A DNA stretch of 64,000 bases from Anadara kagoshimensis (GCA_021292105.1 CM037874.1:32600185-32664184); one strand, 5' to 3'. Counted from the stretch's first letter, positions 12,781-27,476 are shown. Numbers and translations: made by a program. The notes: generated by a model not told the origin, from the letters alone.

Positions 12781-13233
12781 GTGCATATCAAAATTGAGAA
12801 TATTGTCTTTGAACCATTATTTTGCGCGAGTATAGAGAAATATTTTACTTTTTACACTTCATTTATTGATAACATTGTTTTATATTCCATTAGAACTCTT
12901 AAGATAGTTGTTAACAATATATCTTTATATCAAGATACAGGTTCTACGTGTCATTACACATTTTCGACATTATTTGTTTCTACGCCATCCTGCTGCTTGC
13001 CAATAAAAATGTTAATTACTGAAAAGCAATTGATGACGTCATAAAGAATTGTGTTACCCTTACTTATCATATCAATACATTTAACTGCTTGCCTAACCTT
13101 GCAAGATAAATAGCAAAGCAACTAAATAAATAAAACAATATGCCTTTCTGAATACATGTGTATTTTCATGGAGTACTATGCTAAAATTTCTTGAATAATG
13201 TCTACAACTATTTTCTTTTTTCTTTTATTAAAA

Positions 13234-13796
13234 TATGTTATATTCTTATACACCCAGAACTTTGATAAATCTGGAGAGAAGGTCGCCAAATCATTCGACT
13301 CCGCATACCGATGCATAGATGACCTTCTGCCACTTAGTTATCCTAAATTTTGGAGATTATGTAAATTTAATCTATTTTAATGAGCTTGAAATAACAGATA
13401 TCAAGTTCTTTTTCATATTTGGACTTATACTTCGATCATAATACCTACCAAAGGCTAAGATTAAAGCTGTATGACAAACGTTATTACATTAATTTTTCTA
13501 AAGTCCATGTTTCTGCTATACCCTTCTTCTGCTGGTGGATTGTTTCACACATAAGCTATGGTATAACTTATACAACGGCACAAGCTGCTTGCAGAAATAA
13601 TAAATTGTTGATGTAGGAATATTGCAAGCCTAGGTTTTTACTTCACTCATAAAGTTTAATGAACATAATCATAATATATTGTTACTAAGAATGATGTCTG
13701 TATCTAACATTATCCGTAATATATTTGACATCCAATACTTCTATGTTTCATTCATTTTCAATGTTAAATAACACACGGGTGATGAACGTAGCTACC
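13234..13796 (+). pseudogene. RT C-terminal remnant, forward, unit 2
   Basis: Orthologous by position to 2514-3075, with the same CIDD change and frame breaks. It is inherited by unit duplication rather than a separate insertion. Confidence 0.8.
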
Positions 13797-14498
13797 TAAA
13801 TATAAGGCATTGGATCTGTTTAAATTGATAAAGGTGTATCTAACAAAGCACATGTAGTTTGATGTAGGAAAAGAATAAATGAAAAAATGGCATTATATCT
13901 GACAAAACGGTGAGAAAGTTTCTTACTCGAACATTAGGAATGGGTGTTCGTTACGAGATAACTTTATTTATAACCAGAGAATAATTAGTTTAATAATTCT
14001 TTTTTCAATGTCAAAAAGTTGTAATTTTAAAAAGTAAACTTTTAATACATTTTATTTAAACACATTTAAGTCCTATTTAGTCTAAATTTAACTTGTAAAG
14101 ATTTTATTCACCGTCGCGGAAAAAAGTCGATAATTTTTTAACAAATCAAAATGGCGAAACTGTTTACCATAATGCATTGTTCCAAGACAGAGTCTGGCCA
14201 TTGCACTGCAAAAGATTTTAATGGCAATGCTGCACGATGTACTAGTTATTTTAATACCAATGAACAAGTTCACTTCATGTCAACTATAATACCAATGGAT
14301 TGTGATAGCAAGATGCAGCAGTAGATGGTGTCTTTGTTTTGTTGTATAACTGACATTCGGAATGATCAGGTAAATGAAATGCATTTATTTAAAGACTTAT
14401 TTTTAAAAAGTGGAAAACCCTATTATTCTAAATAAAACTAAATTTAGTTTTCAATTGAAAAAGCATTAAGCTGTCAACGAATATTCAGTAGATATAAT

Positions 14499-14992
14499 AA
14501 AAAACAAACATACTTATCCATGTCCGAGTCACAATCCAGAAGCAAAGAAAATCTTTGGAACTGACAAGTTAGGTTAGACATGTGAACTTCCACCAGGGAA
14601 GTGAAGCCATGTGCTCCGGAAGGGTTAGCACCTCCTGTTTATCTGGCTACACCCGTCACGTATGTAATCCAAATTGTGTGAAAGGAACATGGAACTATGG
14701 GACGTCAAATATATCCAGGGCATTCCTGGACACAGAGACATCAAACTTATCAACAAAACTTTTGGAGGACCTTGATAAGCCTAGGCTTGCAATATCCCTG
14801 AGTCAAAAATTATTTGAAAGCAAATTCCAAAGTCCCCGTAGTGGAATCAAACTCTACCATTGCGTAATAATTGTGAAACAAATATAAATGTACACCACAA
14901 GCAGGAGAAGCAGGTATGATGCTGCATTAAAAAGGAAAGTTGACAATAGAAAAATTGAAGTCATTACGTTTGTCATAAAGTTTCAAGTATAG
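14499..14992 (-). mobile_element. Inverted 3' fragment of RT element, unit 2
   Basis: Positional copy of 3779-4274 with the same edges. The 14582 plus-strand ORF is its antisense shadow. Confidence 0.83.
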
Positions 14993-15272
14993 CTTTTTGT
15001 TGGCGTCAATTTCATCATACACTCAAGACATGATTGTTCTATAACAGGACATTGCCTTATATTTCTTATTTAAATATACATGGAATTAATATTTGGTTTT
15101 TATGTTTCGTGTCAAATTACTTTAATATGTTGTTGAAACTGAACGTTGATATACAGGCAGTAATACTATATCATCGTTTATGTATAGGGAATTTAAACAA
15201 ATAAAACGCATATGAAGGTTATTTATTATTATTATTAGAAACAAAAATAGTCCAATAACAAATGCAAAAGAA

Positions 15273-15452
15273 AAGTGCAAACTTTAAACCCGTACATTTA
15301 GATGAACACGTGAATTGACATCATTTACATAAGGTAAAGTGCTCCGGAAAGGTAAACATCTTCTGTTCTTCTAACTACGACCGTCAAGTGAGAACTAAAG
15401 TTAAAAATGAAAGAAACATGGAACTACATGACGCTAAATTTATTCAGGGTAC
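15273..15452 (-). mobile_element. Older inverted RT-element tail, unit 2
   Basis: Positional copy of 4550-4731. Confidence 0.65.
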
Positions 15453-16952
15453 ATAAATTATAACATTTACATAGAAACAGTTTGAAGACGTCTGTATATT
15501 AGTTACAGTAAGTCGATTTTACACTACACATGCTAGACTTACAAACTTATCCGTGTTAGCTTTACAAATCAAATAACAAAAGTGTTTTAAAAAGATAGTA
15601 AAGATAAAATACATCAAAAAACAATATAAAGTGAGTCCAAATGAAAAGTTACCATGATATAAAAATATATAAAAAACGTATGTTTACTAACAAACAAAAA
15701 ATAATTTTAGCAGTTTAGACGATGTATTACAATCTGCGCATCTATTTTATTTACGGTTCAGTAAACGTGGTCATTGTACTTATTAAGCTTTTCAATAGTT
15801 GTTATTGCGGTTTTTTGGTTTTCAAAAATATTAAATATATTCTACTTGACTTTGGCTTTATTGACGACCCGTATATAAAATCACTCGCACCATTAAGTGT
15901 ATATAGCAACCGTTATCTAGTACTATGGGACACAGACATCTTGTTTCTTTAGAGTTTCATTCTAATGCATTTAATATTTACAACAAAACTTGCCATGAGA
16001 TGGTTGCTTTTTTGTTAATATTTACATGATTTCACACAGCAAAACGAGAACGCATTATGGATGATGACTCAATGATCAATCAAGCACATAATTGAGCGAG
16101 GAGATTATTATACCAAATACATATAATACATAAGTCAGACCTTAAACAAATATCATTCAATACAAACAGATAATTATGAAGTCTTCTATATGCATTGTAT
16201 TGGAGATTATCTAGTGCAAAACCGTTTTACTTGGTGCAATACTCTTTATTATAAAATTCCAATTATATTTTTCAATATATTTAATCAGCCGTTATGAATT
16301 TTTAAAATTTCAGAAAACTGAAAAATCATTTAATCCTTTAATGCCAATAATTTAAAAGTTGGATCTTATTTATTTTTCATTTATCTATTATATACGTTTT
16401 GTATTTAGTTTCAAATGGTAAAAAGGACAATTATATTTTAAATTGTTCTTAACACATTAAATATTACCAGTACACGATTAGTTTTAGCATACGTGATTCA
16501 TTATAACCAATTAGTTGAGTATAAATTGCAATAAAGAAATTCAATAAAGTAATACACAGTGTTCTGAATTAATATTATTGTTTGGCCAAGAATGTATTCC
16601 CGACTAATCTTTTAGTTTTAAATAGTGTTGTATGTAGCTATGTAGCTCAAAACATGTCACTGTTATAATTAAATGACATTATATAAGTTACTATATAAGT
16701 GTACCTTTTACTTCAATGTTAAGTGATTTTAATCAAAATAATTTGTCATACACACCATTACTATTCTACCGAAAGGAAGTAAACCACATCATTTTTGAAA
16801 AAACAATTCAGACCAATCACACGAGTTTATATTATTGTGTTTAAAAGAAATAAACAAATCTTTTTATTGCAGAACAATCACACATCCTAATATAAGCTGC
16901 AGACATTTTATCAACATGCAAAAAGCGTTCTGTATTTGGTTGTTTGGTTGAC

Positions 16953-17032
16953 TTTCTGCTTATCTCGGGACTCGAACTCACAATGGTGAGAGGCACTGGA
17001 TTTGTAGACCAACGTCTGATCAAAAACTTAAA
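16953..17032 (-). other. tRNA-B-box-like segment, unit 2
   Basis: Positional copy of the unit 1 segment, with the TGAGTTCGAGTCCCGAGATAAGC form. Confidence 0.35.
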
Positions 17033-20000
17033 GATGAATCACCTCAATGGAACAAATTTGAATTTTCAGTCCTAGGACTCAAAATTAATCCTAGAATAAA
17101 ACATGATAGAGAAATGAAAACGTAAATGTTAAAATAAAATAACTTTGAAATTTGACCATTTGTTTAAATAAACATTTGTTTCAATATAATTACATTTTTA
17201 TCAAAGTCCAATCTATCTAAGAAGTACCTTGTAGTAAACTTGTGAATAAAATTGTTCAACAATTATATGTACAAAGACTTTACTTCATATTAACCTTGTA
17301 ATTTTTGCTCAACAAGGAAGTAAAAAAAACATATCATATACGTTTATAGACCATTAAGGTGTGATTCAGATGATAGTTTTAAGAGTCTATAGAGGACACC
17401 GAACTTTGCGAAATAAAATTAAAACAATCACATGGAAGATAAATTAGGATTTAAAGAATTCTCAGCTCTCAAATTGTAGCAATATCTCCTACTTTTGATC
17501 TTTAATCTGATGTTTAATGGTGAGAAAATGGCATTGGGTGATAAAACAAAATAATGACGCCGTATGTGGAAAAATCTTGTTAGTTTCAGTTAATATTTCT
17601 ATTTTAAAACTAATGTAAATAAGACTATCACGTAATCTTTATCATCAACAAAACATTGATTACTGGTGAAATGATACACCAGAGATGTAGAATATAAATC
17701 AAGGCCAGTATCGTTTCCAGCTCATTGAATCATATGTTCTACAAACAAGATTCTAGAATTTACTAGACCGTATGTCTTAAAATGTACCTTACATATATCG
17801 CAAAGATTCATTCGGGAACTCGGCTGAAAAGCGGCGTATATATGCGGAACTAGACTATTTAGACAATATCGATTGGATATATAAATTTATGTTGTAATTT
17901 TAAACATTTAAACTGTTCTTTATATTGCCGTCTTCCTTGTATAAATCGAAACATGTATTAAACTCCCAAATTTTTTAATTGAACATAACGTCAGTCATAA
18001 CGTCATTTAAGTTATCTAATTAGGTCTCCCTGCTTTGGGTGTTTATCTTGTTTTCTTGATTCCTGTACTCGACTACATTGGGTTTTTCCAGATACATTTT
18101 TCAGCTACAAATTGTATTCTTTTATTTAAAATCAGCATTAACTAATTTTAAAAATCGCTTATGGTTACTATTGTTCATGGTGCTATACTTTTTCTGAGAT
18201 ACTGGTAAAGCTTGAAATTCATACAAGTTACTTTATCACTTATTTATGTCCGAGTTTCGTATATTTTTCTTATTTTCACTGTTTGAAGTTTTAATACTTA
18301 GTTTACAGAGTTTTTTGTTCAGTTTATACTAATTCGACAGAAATGGAGCCGCCTAGTTTTTAAGAATAATCTTCTCTCCGATCCACAAAATGTAATTTAA
18401 GAGCTTATTCTAGTTTTCGATATAACCTTTCGCAATACTTAAAAAAGGTGTTATAAGGTATGCTGTAAATAATACTATAAAGTGCTTAATCAAATCATTT
18501 AACATTAGTAAAAAAAGTTACCGTTCGCAATGCTAAAATGGGTCTGATTAAACGCAACCAGTAGTTCTCTAACAGACAGTCGTTATTGGCTCTAATGTAA
18601 AATATAGCATCACAACCCACTTGGCAAGCCCAGAAACCGATGAGGAATCTCATTCATATACTGACTTTTTTCGTATTTGACGGTTGCCTACTTATATTGG
18701 GTAACTGTCTTCTTCGACGTGGCCACAATACCAGAAATACGTTTTGCATAGGTTTCCTCAATAGTTTGGTCCAAAAGAGGTTGCTCCAAAAATTAATTTA
18801 TCGTTTTAGACTTGCCCAACACCCAGACGCGAAGGGTACGTCATCAATGAATAAATGAAATGAAAATAGCATGTAAATCACCAGCATATTACAAAATAGA
18901 AACATTATCATTTTAGATTAACATGATTACGCCATTAAAATTGTAATTGCAGATGACACACTCAAAACAATGTTATTTCTGGTGAACCATACACAACATG
19001 GTAGGTATTATATAAGCTTGATAAAGTAAAGATGTACAATAACTTTTCATCGGAGGCTAGAAAAAAGTCAGTTAAGGGGTAAGTTAAATATTACAGATGA
19101 CTGAGTCAGCCTGTTTCACCTCCATCAAATTAATAAAACCAATTGCATGTTACATGCATCAAATAGTACCGCACTAATTAAGTAATGACCATGAATGGAT
19201 TGATAAACATGTTTACTTAAAATAACCCGGTTCTGTCTGAAATGAACATTTTCTGTAAAGTGCATTTTGTCATTCGGATCGCGAGAACTGAACGGAAAGG
19301 ACGCTGTGTGCTCTGCAATTTAATTAGCTTTGGTAAATAATATGGTTATGTAATTCCAATATAAAATTTTGGCATAAACTCTTTTTTATCTTATAGTAGC
19401 TAGTGAAGCTATTATATTCCGACATACCTGAATACAATAACAACTATGAATCGACAATAAAAGTTTTAAAATACCGAATTATTACTGTTATTTCCTCGTA
19501 TTACTATGAATTAAATATTAGAAACCTGCTATTTTTTATCTTTAATCAGGGAATTAAAATGTGTTTTATATAATGACTGTACACAATTGTACTTTTGTTT
19601 TGTTTTGATTAAAAATGTGTTGTGCAGTCTATTTAGAATAAACAAACAAGGGGAATATTAATCGATGTTTGTAGTGTCATGACAATTCTCAGAATTAGAA
19701 ATTTCCTGTCTCAAGACCTGATATTGTGTTGAAATCTTCTAAAGAAAAATTGCGTTTACATTCACTACTGTCATTCAGTACAAAAACCAGACAATCTATT
19801 GAAATAAACATCTTAGTAAACGAAAACAGTGTCTATAGAGGATTTAGTTTTTGCTATTTGGCTTCATAATACTATAACAAATGGTTGTGACAGATGACAA
19901 ACGAGCTACCTTAAAATGACCTTTATTCCCAAAATAATCCATACAACCCGGTCATTTCCTGATCAAAAACATCATTTAAGAAATTAGAAATAATAAAACT

Positions 20001-20591
20001 CCATCAAACAAGAAAGCTATGGTTCTCAAGAAAGATGGTAAAACGTATCCATCAGTTAATAAACACAACATCATTATAGTACTCTAAGGGATTATTAAAT
20101 GTACTAATTGGTCATCAATCGCACGAACATTTCACTTCAGTGTGCTTTGTTTTATTGGCGTGCTAAGGTTTATTGCTCAATGGTCTTCTGTTGACTTTTG
20201 AACCAATTCTGGGACAATGGCCGTTTTGTGTTAAAATGCCTCAATAGTAAGTATTAGATAAAAATTTTTGGAAAATATGTCATTGAACCTTCTAGAAATC
20301 TGAACTATAAATTATTCTTATATACGGTAAATGATGTTAAGTTTCTTCGAAAATATCTTATTATTACCTTCACACTTTTATTCTATTAAATATGGTAACA
20401 GTTTTTGGTTTTACCTTGTAGGTAAACAACGCATCAATTCTTTTTCAAAACAGCAATATTATATAACAACCAAAAACAACCAAACACAAACATACCAGTC
20501 AGATCCACACCACATATTAAAAGCCATTTAAAACTATGCAGACAATCAAATTTAGTTAGTGCCGTAAGTTTTCATCAGGGAAGTCAGGCCT

Positions 20592-20630
20592 GAGAGAGAG
20601 AGAGAGCGAGAGAGTGAGAGACAATTTCGT
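20592..20630 (+). repeat. (GA)n microsatellite, interrupted, unit 2
   Basis: Short GA tract with GCGAG and GTGAG interruptions, at the same locus as the other AG tracts. Confidence 0.93.
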
Positions 20631-20633
20631 GAT

Positions 20634-20785
20634 GACGGTTATACCACTTTTGAAGGTCTTTATAAGCCTAAGCTCGCAATGTTCCAATGGCAACACTTTA
20701 TTTGATTTGTAAGCATATTCCTTGTTTGTATAAAGTTCCCGTAGTAGGAACAAGCTCTGCCATAGCGTATTAACAAACAAACCTT
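20634..20785 (-). pseudogene. Antisense RT C-terminal remnant at end of unit 2
   Basis: Same remnant as in unit 1, with the WQSLFLLRELYT frame shifted relative to the RT frame. Confidence 0.72.
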
Positions 20786-21655
20786 TCAGCCATCAACATA
20801 ACAAATTATCTTTCTTTTAACAAAAATCCAAACAAGACGGTCGTTTGATAAAAAAAAATGTTAACGATTACAAATAATAGAAATTTGTCAAACAACAAAG
20901 CTGTAATTCTCAAAAACGTGAACATATGTATAAATCACTTTACACGGTCTTATTATAGCACTCAAACGGACAAGAATATATATACCAATTGGTCATCAAT
21001 CGCAAGAACATGTTACTGCAGATGTAGACAATACTTTCCTGACTTTTCAACAAATTCAAAATAAATGGTTGTTCGTATTAAACACTATTTCACAGTTGGT
21101 AAAAGATGGCAATTATGAAAATTAGGCTATTAGTTTTGCTGTAAATGTAAAATTACTTAGCAATGGTAATTGATTTTTCCCTTTCAGTCAAATTTGGAAA
21201 CAATCGTATTAAAAGTTCCATAGCACTTAACGCCATATATTTTTGTTTTGTAGGTAATCAACACATATATGCGATGGAAGTCCGCATAAGGGACTATTAG
21301 ATATATAAATTGGTCATCAATATCAATCACAGGAACATTTCACATCAGAATCTTTGCTTTATATGGCGTGCTAAGGTTTATAGATGGATATTCTTTTGCT
21401 GATTCTTCAACAAATTTAAGGCTAATTGTGCTTTATTTTTTAACACAATTCCACAGTAAAAAGTAGATGACAATAAATGTAAATTAGGACAATGTTGTAA
21501 ACGTATACTGACTGTATAGCGGATTATATAAATGGATAATTATCAGGGTATGTTTGTATCTACTTTAGAGACCTTCGATAAGCCAGAAAGTGTTTGAATA
21601 GTCAACATAAACCAAAGAAATAACATTCTGTTTAAGTTTATTCATTTGGTGATCG

Positions 21656-21718
21656 AACGAGAGTCAGGAAAGGCATATTTATAGTATATATTTAAATATG
21701 CTATACATGACTCTCGTT
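21656..21718 (+). other. Hairpin, unit 3
   Basis: Outer arms are intact. The loop differs (TAGTATATAT in place of TAGTTCAATT). Confidence 0.65.
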
Positions 21719-22982
21719 TACAACACCGAAAGAATAAACTCGTTTATTATTTCCGATATTTATAATCAAGCATGTCAGAAACGTACAATTTCCGCTATAA
21801 TAATTTATTTTATTCAAGATTTCTGCAAACATATAGGATTGAAGGAACGGCCTGTTTTGAAATAAGGATAGCAAACAAACTTCAGGAGAGGTTTTTATGC
21901 TGTCCACTCAATCAAACAATGCATGTTGCAAAGTTAAATTGTGGCAAAATCAAATAGGTTTTACTGAAGAATCAAGGTACTACCAATTGTAAATATTTAG
22001 GAATAGAATTTAGCGCGACAACATAAAATTACATTATTAAAGGAAAAATGTCCGTGCGATTGATGACCAAAAAGTATATCTGAAACTCTTATGCATCTTT
22101 TTGTTGGTTATCTACAAAACAAATACTATGACATTTATTGAAAACCTATCAAACATACCATGAAGGTGATCGTTTTACACATTCAATAAATGTTACCATC
22201 ATACTTATAAATGATATAGAAAATGCCATACGCAAAAACGCTTATCCAAGTTTCAGAAACAGTTGACAGCAAAACATCAGGCTACTGTAGCAGACGACAA
22301 ATGAGCAAATTAAAACCATCTTTATTTGTAAATAATTCAAACAATCCCACCCATCATTGTCTGACCGAGAAACTCTTCAAGGAAATAAGAATAATACAAA
22401 TGCGATATCATTGCTGTGTTTTCATGGAAAATATAACTCAGTAGACACAATTTGATAATAGCACTCAAAGAGGCCAATAAATATACCTGTCTGTCAATAT
22501 GATCAACTTGGTTTTTTTTACATTTGAACAATGATTGCAGGTCCATGGTAAAGAAAGAAAATTAGTTGCAACTTGGACATTGTGTTGCTGTAAATGTAAC
22601 TAATCTTGCAAATAATAAACATTTCCTATTACACTAAGGTAAGATGTAGTAATACGATCCAAGCTCATTTGAAGTAATAAAAGTTTTTGCTATGTTTTTA
22701 TCACATTACATAATGGTATCGATGTTATTTGAACTTAAACACGTTTCCCAAGAATATGATCCGTATAAAACAGATGTTTGTACCATAAGTGGAATAATAG
22801 ATAGTTAAATAAAGAAGGTTCTGAAAAAATGTTTGATGGACAAGATATATTCTATAAAAGTATTACATATTATAGTGAATATTGTTATTCTCCAGGATTC
22901 GATTATGTCCGTTTAAAGTTTGTATAGTCATAGCCAATTTATACAACCAAGTACCATAAATACCTAGCCATATCTATATTAT

Positions 22983-23062
22983 CACAATCCGATTGCAAAG
23001 TAAAAACTTTGAAAATTTATATTAAGCTTAACACGTGAACTTTCACCAAGAAAGTGAGACCA
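22983..23062 (-). mobile_element. Short inverted RT-element tail, unit 3
   Basis: Positional copy of 1977-2058, with AAAGTGAGACCACGTG at its end. Confidence 0.6.
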
Positions 23063-23520
23063 CGTGCATATCAAAATTGAGAATATTGTCTTTGAAGCAT
23101 TATTTTGCGCGAGTATAGAGAAATATTTTACTTTTTACACTTCATTTATTGATAACATTGTTTTATATTCCATTAGAACTCTTACGGTAGTTGTTAACAT
23201 TATATCTTTATATCAAGATACAGGTTCTACGTGTCATTACACATTTTCGACATTATTTGTTTCTACGCCATCCTGCTGCTTGCCAATAAAAATGTTAATT
23301 ACTGAAAAGCAATTGATGACGTCAGAAAGAATTGTGTTACCCTTACAGCTTATCATATCAATACATGTAACTGCTTGCCTAACCTTGCAAGATAAATAGC
23401 AAAGCAACTGAATAAATAAAACAATATGTCTTTCTGAATACAGGTGTATTTTCATGGAATACTATGCTAACATTTCTTGCTTAATATCTACAACTATTTT
23501 CTTTTTTCATTTATTAAAAT

Positions 23521-24080
23521 ATGTTATATTCTTATACACCCAGAACTTTGATAAATCTGGAAAGAATGTCGTCAAATCATTCGACTCCGCATACCGATGC
23601 ATAGATGACCTTCTGCCACTTAGTTATCCTAAATTTTGGAGATTATGTGAATTTAATCTATTTTAATGAACTCGAAATAAAATATAAAGTTCTGTTTCAT
23701 ATTTGTACTTATACTTCGATCATAATACCTACCAAAGGCTAAGATTAAAGCTGTATGACAAACGTTATTACATTAATTTTTCTAAAGTCCATGTTTCTGC
23801 TATACCCTTCTTCTGCTGGTGGATTGTTTCACACATAAGCTATGGTATAACTTATACAACGGCACAAGCTGCTTGCAGAAATAATAAATTGTTGATGTAG
23901 GAATATTGCAAGCCAAGGTTTTCACTTCACTCATAAAGTTTAATGAACATCATCATAATATATTGTTACTAAGAATGATGTCTGTATCTAACATTATCCG
24001 TAATATATTTGACATCCAATACTTCTATGTTTCATTCATTTTCAATGTTAAATAACACACGGGTGATGGACGTAGCTACC
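23521..24080 (+). pseudogene. RT C-terminal remnant, forward, unit 3
   Basis: Third positional copy of the CIDD-type remnant. SGKNVVKSFDS is readable before the tetrad. Confidence 0.8.
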
Positions 24081-24769
24081 TAAATATAAGGCATTGGATC
24101 TGTTTAAATTGATAAAGGTGTATCTAACAAAGCACATGTGTTTTGATGTAGGAAAAGAATAAATGAAAAAATGGCATTATATCTGACAAAACGGTGAGAA
24201 AGTTTCTTACTCTAACATTAGGAATGGGTGTTCGTTACGAGATAACTTTATTTATAACCATAGAATAATTAGTTTAATACATTTTTTGTTAATGTCAAAA
24301 AGTTGTAATTTTAAAAAAAAAACTTTTAATACATTTTATTTAAACACATTTAAGTCCTATTTAGTCTAAATTTAACTTGTAAAGATTTTATCCACCGTCG
24401 CAGAAAAAAGTTGATAATTTTTTAATAAATCAAAATGGCGAAACTGTTTACCATAATGCGTTGTTCCAAGACAGAGTTTGGCCATTGGAATGCAAAAGAT
24501 TTTAATGGCAATGCTGCAAGATGTACTAGTTATTTTAATACCAATGAACAAGTTCACTTCATGTCAACTATAATACCAATGAATTGTGATAGCAAGATGT
24601 AACAGTAGACGGTGTCTTTGTTTTGTTGTATAACTGTGACATTCGGAATGATCAGGTGAATGAAATGCATTTATTTAAAGACTTAAAACCCTATTATTCT
24701 AAATAAAACTAAATTTAGTTTTCAATTGAAAAAGCATTAAGCTATCAACGAATAGTCAGTAGATATAAT

Positions 24770-25262
24770 AAAAACAAACATACTTATCCATGTCCGAGTC
24801 ACAATCCAGAAGCAAAGTAAAATCTTTGGAACCGACAAGTTAGGTTAGACATGTGAATTTCCACCAGGAAAGTGAAGCCATGTGCTCCGGAAGGGTAAGC
24901 ACCTCCTGTTTAGCTGGCTACACCAGCCACGTATGTAATCCAAATTGTGTGAAAGGAACATGCAACTATGGGACGTCAAATATATCCAGGGTATTTCTGG
25001 ACACAGAGACATCAAACTTATCAACAACACTTTTGGAGGACCTTGATAAGCCTAGGCTTGCAATATGCCTGAGTCAAAAATTATTTGCAAGCAAATTCCA
25101 AAGTCCCCGTAGTGGAATCAAACTCTACCATTGCATAATAATTGTGAAACAAATATAAATGTACACCATAAGCAGGAGAAGCAGGTATGTTGCTGCATTA
25201 AAAAGGAAAGTTGACAATAGAAAAATTGAAGTCATTACGTTTGTCATAAAGTTTCAAGTGTA
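24770..25262 (-). mobile_element. Inverted 3' fragment of RT element, unit 3
   Basis: Positional copy in unit 3. About 21 bp of host sequence upstream (TTATTTTTAAAAAGTGG region near 24685) is missing relative to units 1 and 2. Confidence 0.83.
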
Positions 25263-25541
25263 GCTTTTTGTTGGCGTCAATTTCATCATACACTCAAGAC
25301 ATGATTGTTCTATAACAGGACATTGCCTTATATTTCTTATTTAAATATACATGGAATTCATATTTGGTTTTTATGTTTCGTGTCAAATTACTTTAATATG
25401 TTGTTGAAACTGAACGTTGATATACAGACAGTAATACTATATCATAGTTTATGTATAGGGAATTTAAACAAATAAAACGCATATGAAGGTTATTCATTAT
25501 TATTAGAAACAAAAAATAGTCCAATAACAAATGCAAAAGAA

Positions 25542-25721
25542 AAGTGCAAACTTTAAATCCGTACATTTAGTTGAACACGTGAATTGACATCATTTACATA
25601 AGGTAAAGTGCTCCGGAAAGGTAAACATCTTCTGTTCTTCTAACTACGACCGTCAAGTGAGAACTAAATTTCAAAATGAAAGAAACATGGAACTACATGA
25701 CGCTAAATATATTCAGGGTAC
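25542..25721 (-). mobile_element. Older inverted RT-element tail, unit 3
   Basis: Positional copy of 4550-4731. Confidence 0.65.
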
Positions 25722-27210
25722 ATACATTATAAAATTTACATAGAAACAGTTTGAAGACGTCTGTATATTAGTTACAGTAAGTCGATTTTACACTACACAT
25801 GCTAGACTTACAAACTTATCCTTGTTAGCTTTACAAATCAAATAACAAAAGTGTTTTAAAAAGATAGTAAAGATAAAATACATCAAAAATACAATATAAA
25901 GTTAGTCCAAATGAAAAGTTACCATGAAAAAATATATAAAAAACGTATGTTTACTAACAAACAAAAAATAATTTTAGCAGTTAAGACGATGTATTACAAT
26001 CTGCGCATCTATTTTATTTACGGTTCAGTAAACGTGGTCATTGTACTTATTAAGCTTTTCAATAGTTGTTATTGCGGTTTTTTGGTTTTCAAAAATATTA
26101 AATATATTCTACTTGACTTTGGCTTTTTTGACGACCCGTATATAAAATCACTCGCACCATTAAGTGTATATAGCAACCGTTATCTAATACTATGGGACAC
26201 AGACATCTTGTTTCTTTAGAGTTTCATTCTAATGCATTTAATATTTACAACAAAACTTGCCATGATATAGTTTTTTTTTGTTAATATTTACATGATTTCA
26301 CACAGCAAAACGAGAACGCATTATGGATGATGACTCAATGATCAATCAAGCACAAAATTGAGCGAGGAGATTATTATACCAAATACAGATAATATATAAG
26401 TCAGACCTTAAACAAATATCATTCAATACAAACAGATAATAATGAAGTCTTCTATATGCATTGTATTGGAGATTACCTAGTGCAAAACCGTTTTACTTGG
26501 TGCAATACTCTTTATTATAAAATTCCAATTATATTTTTCAATATATTTAATCTGCCGTTATGAATTTTTAAAATTTCATAAAACTGAAAAATCATTTAAT
26601 CCTTTAATGTCAGTAATTTAAAAGTTGAATCATATTTATTTTTCATTTATCTATTATATACGTTTTGTATTTAGTTTCAAATAGTAAAAAGGACAATTAT
26701 ATTTTAAATTGTTCTCAACACATTAAATATTACCAGTACACGATTAGTTTTAGCATACGTGATTCATTATAACCAATTAGTTGAGTATAAATTGCAATAA
26801 AGAAATTCAATATACTGATACACAGTGTTCTGAATGGATATTATTGCTTGGTTAGCAATGTATTTCCGACTAATCTTTTTGTTTTAAATAGTGTTGTATT
26901 AGCTATGTAACTCAAAACATGTCACTGTTATAATTAAATGACATTATATAAGTTACAATATAAGTGTACCTTTTACTTCAATGTTAAGTGATTTTAATCA
27001 AAATATTTTTGTCATAAACACCATTACTATTCTACCGAAAGGAAGTAAACCACATCATTTTTGAAACAAAATTCGGACCAATCACACGAGTTTATATTAT
27101 TGTGTTTAAAAGAAATAAACAAATCTTTTTATTGCAGAACAATCGCACATCTTAATATAAGCTGCAGACATTTTATCAACATGCAAAAAGCGTTCTGTAT
27201 TTGGTTGTTT

Positions 27211-27476
27211 GGTTGAGTGCTGCTTATCTCGGGACTCAAACTCACAATGGTGAGAGACACTGGATTTGTAGACTAACGTCTGATCAAAAACTTAAAGATG
27301 AATCACCTCAATGGAATAAATTTGAATTTTCAGTCCTAGGACTGGTTGAGTGCTGCTTATCTCGGGACTCAAACTCCCAATGGTGAGAGACACTGGATTT
27401 GTAGACTAACGTCTGATCAAAAACTTAAAGATGAATCACCACAATGGAATAAATTTGAATTTTCAGTCCTAGGACT
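27211..27476. repeat. 133-bp tandem duplication containing tRNA-like segment, unit 3
   Basis: GGTTGAGTGCTGCTTATCTC through CAGTCCTAGGACT occurs twice in direct succession (27211-27343, 27344-27476) with about two differences. Other units have one copy. Few differences mean the duplication is recent. Confidence 0.93.

Larger units (their letters stand above)
10712..20994 (+). repeat. Tandem array unit 2 (type A)
   Basis: About 10.28 kb, same order of landmarks as unit 1. It differs by a deletion of roughly 0.16 kb near 18716 (after CTGTCTTCTT, before CGACGTGGCC) and by a short AG tract (20592-20630). Its junction with unit 1 carries the inverted-repeat insertion at 10373. Confidence 0.95.
19880..21520. 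repeat. Degenerate internal module repeated within each unit (shown for unit 2/3)
   Basis: Around 19890-20330, 20790-21110 and 21300-21520 the same order of words recurs: AATCCATACAA, an A-rich stretch with AAAGCT.T.ATTCTC, TTATAG.ACTC, then TTGGTCATCAATCGCACGAACAT, TTTATTGGCGTGCTAAGG and GACTTTT.AACAAATTC. A further relative lies near 22265-22460. Similarity is low enough that the triplication is older than the array. Confidence 0.55.
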
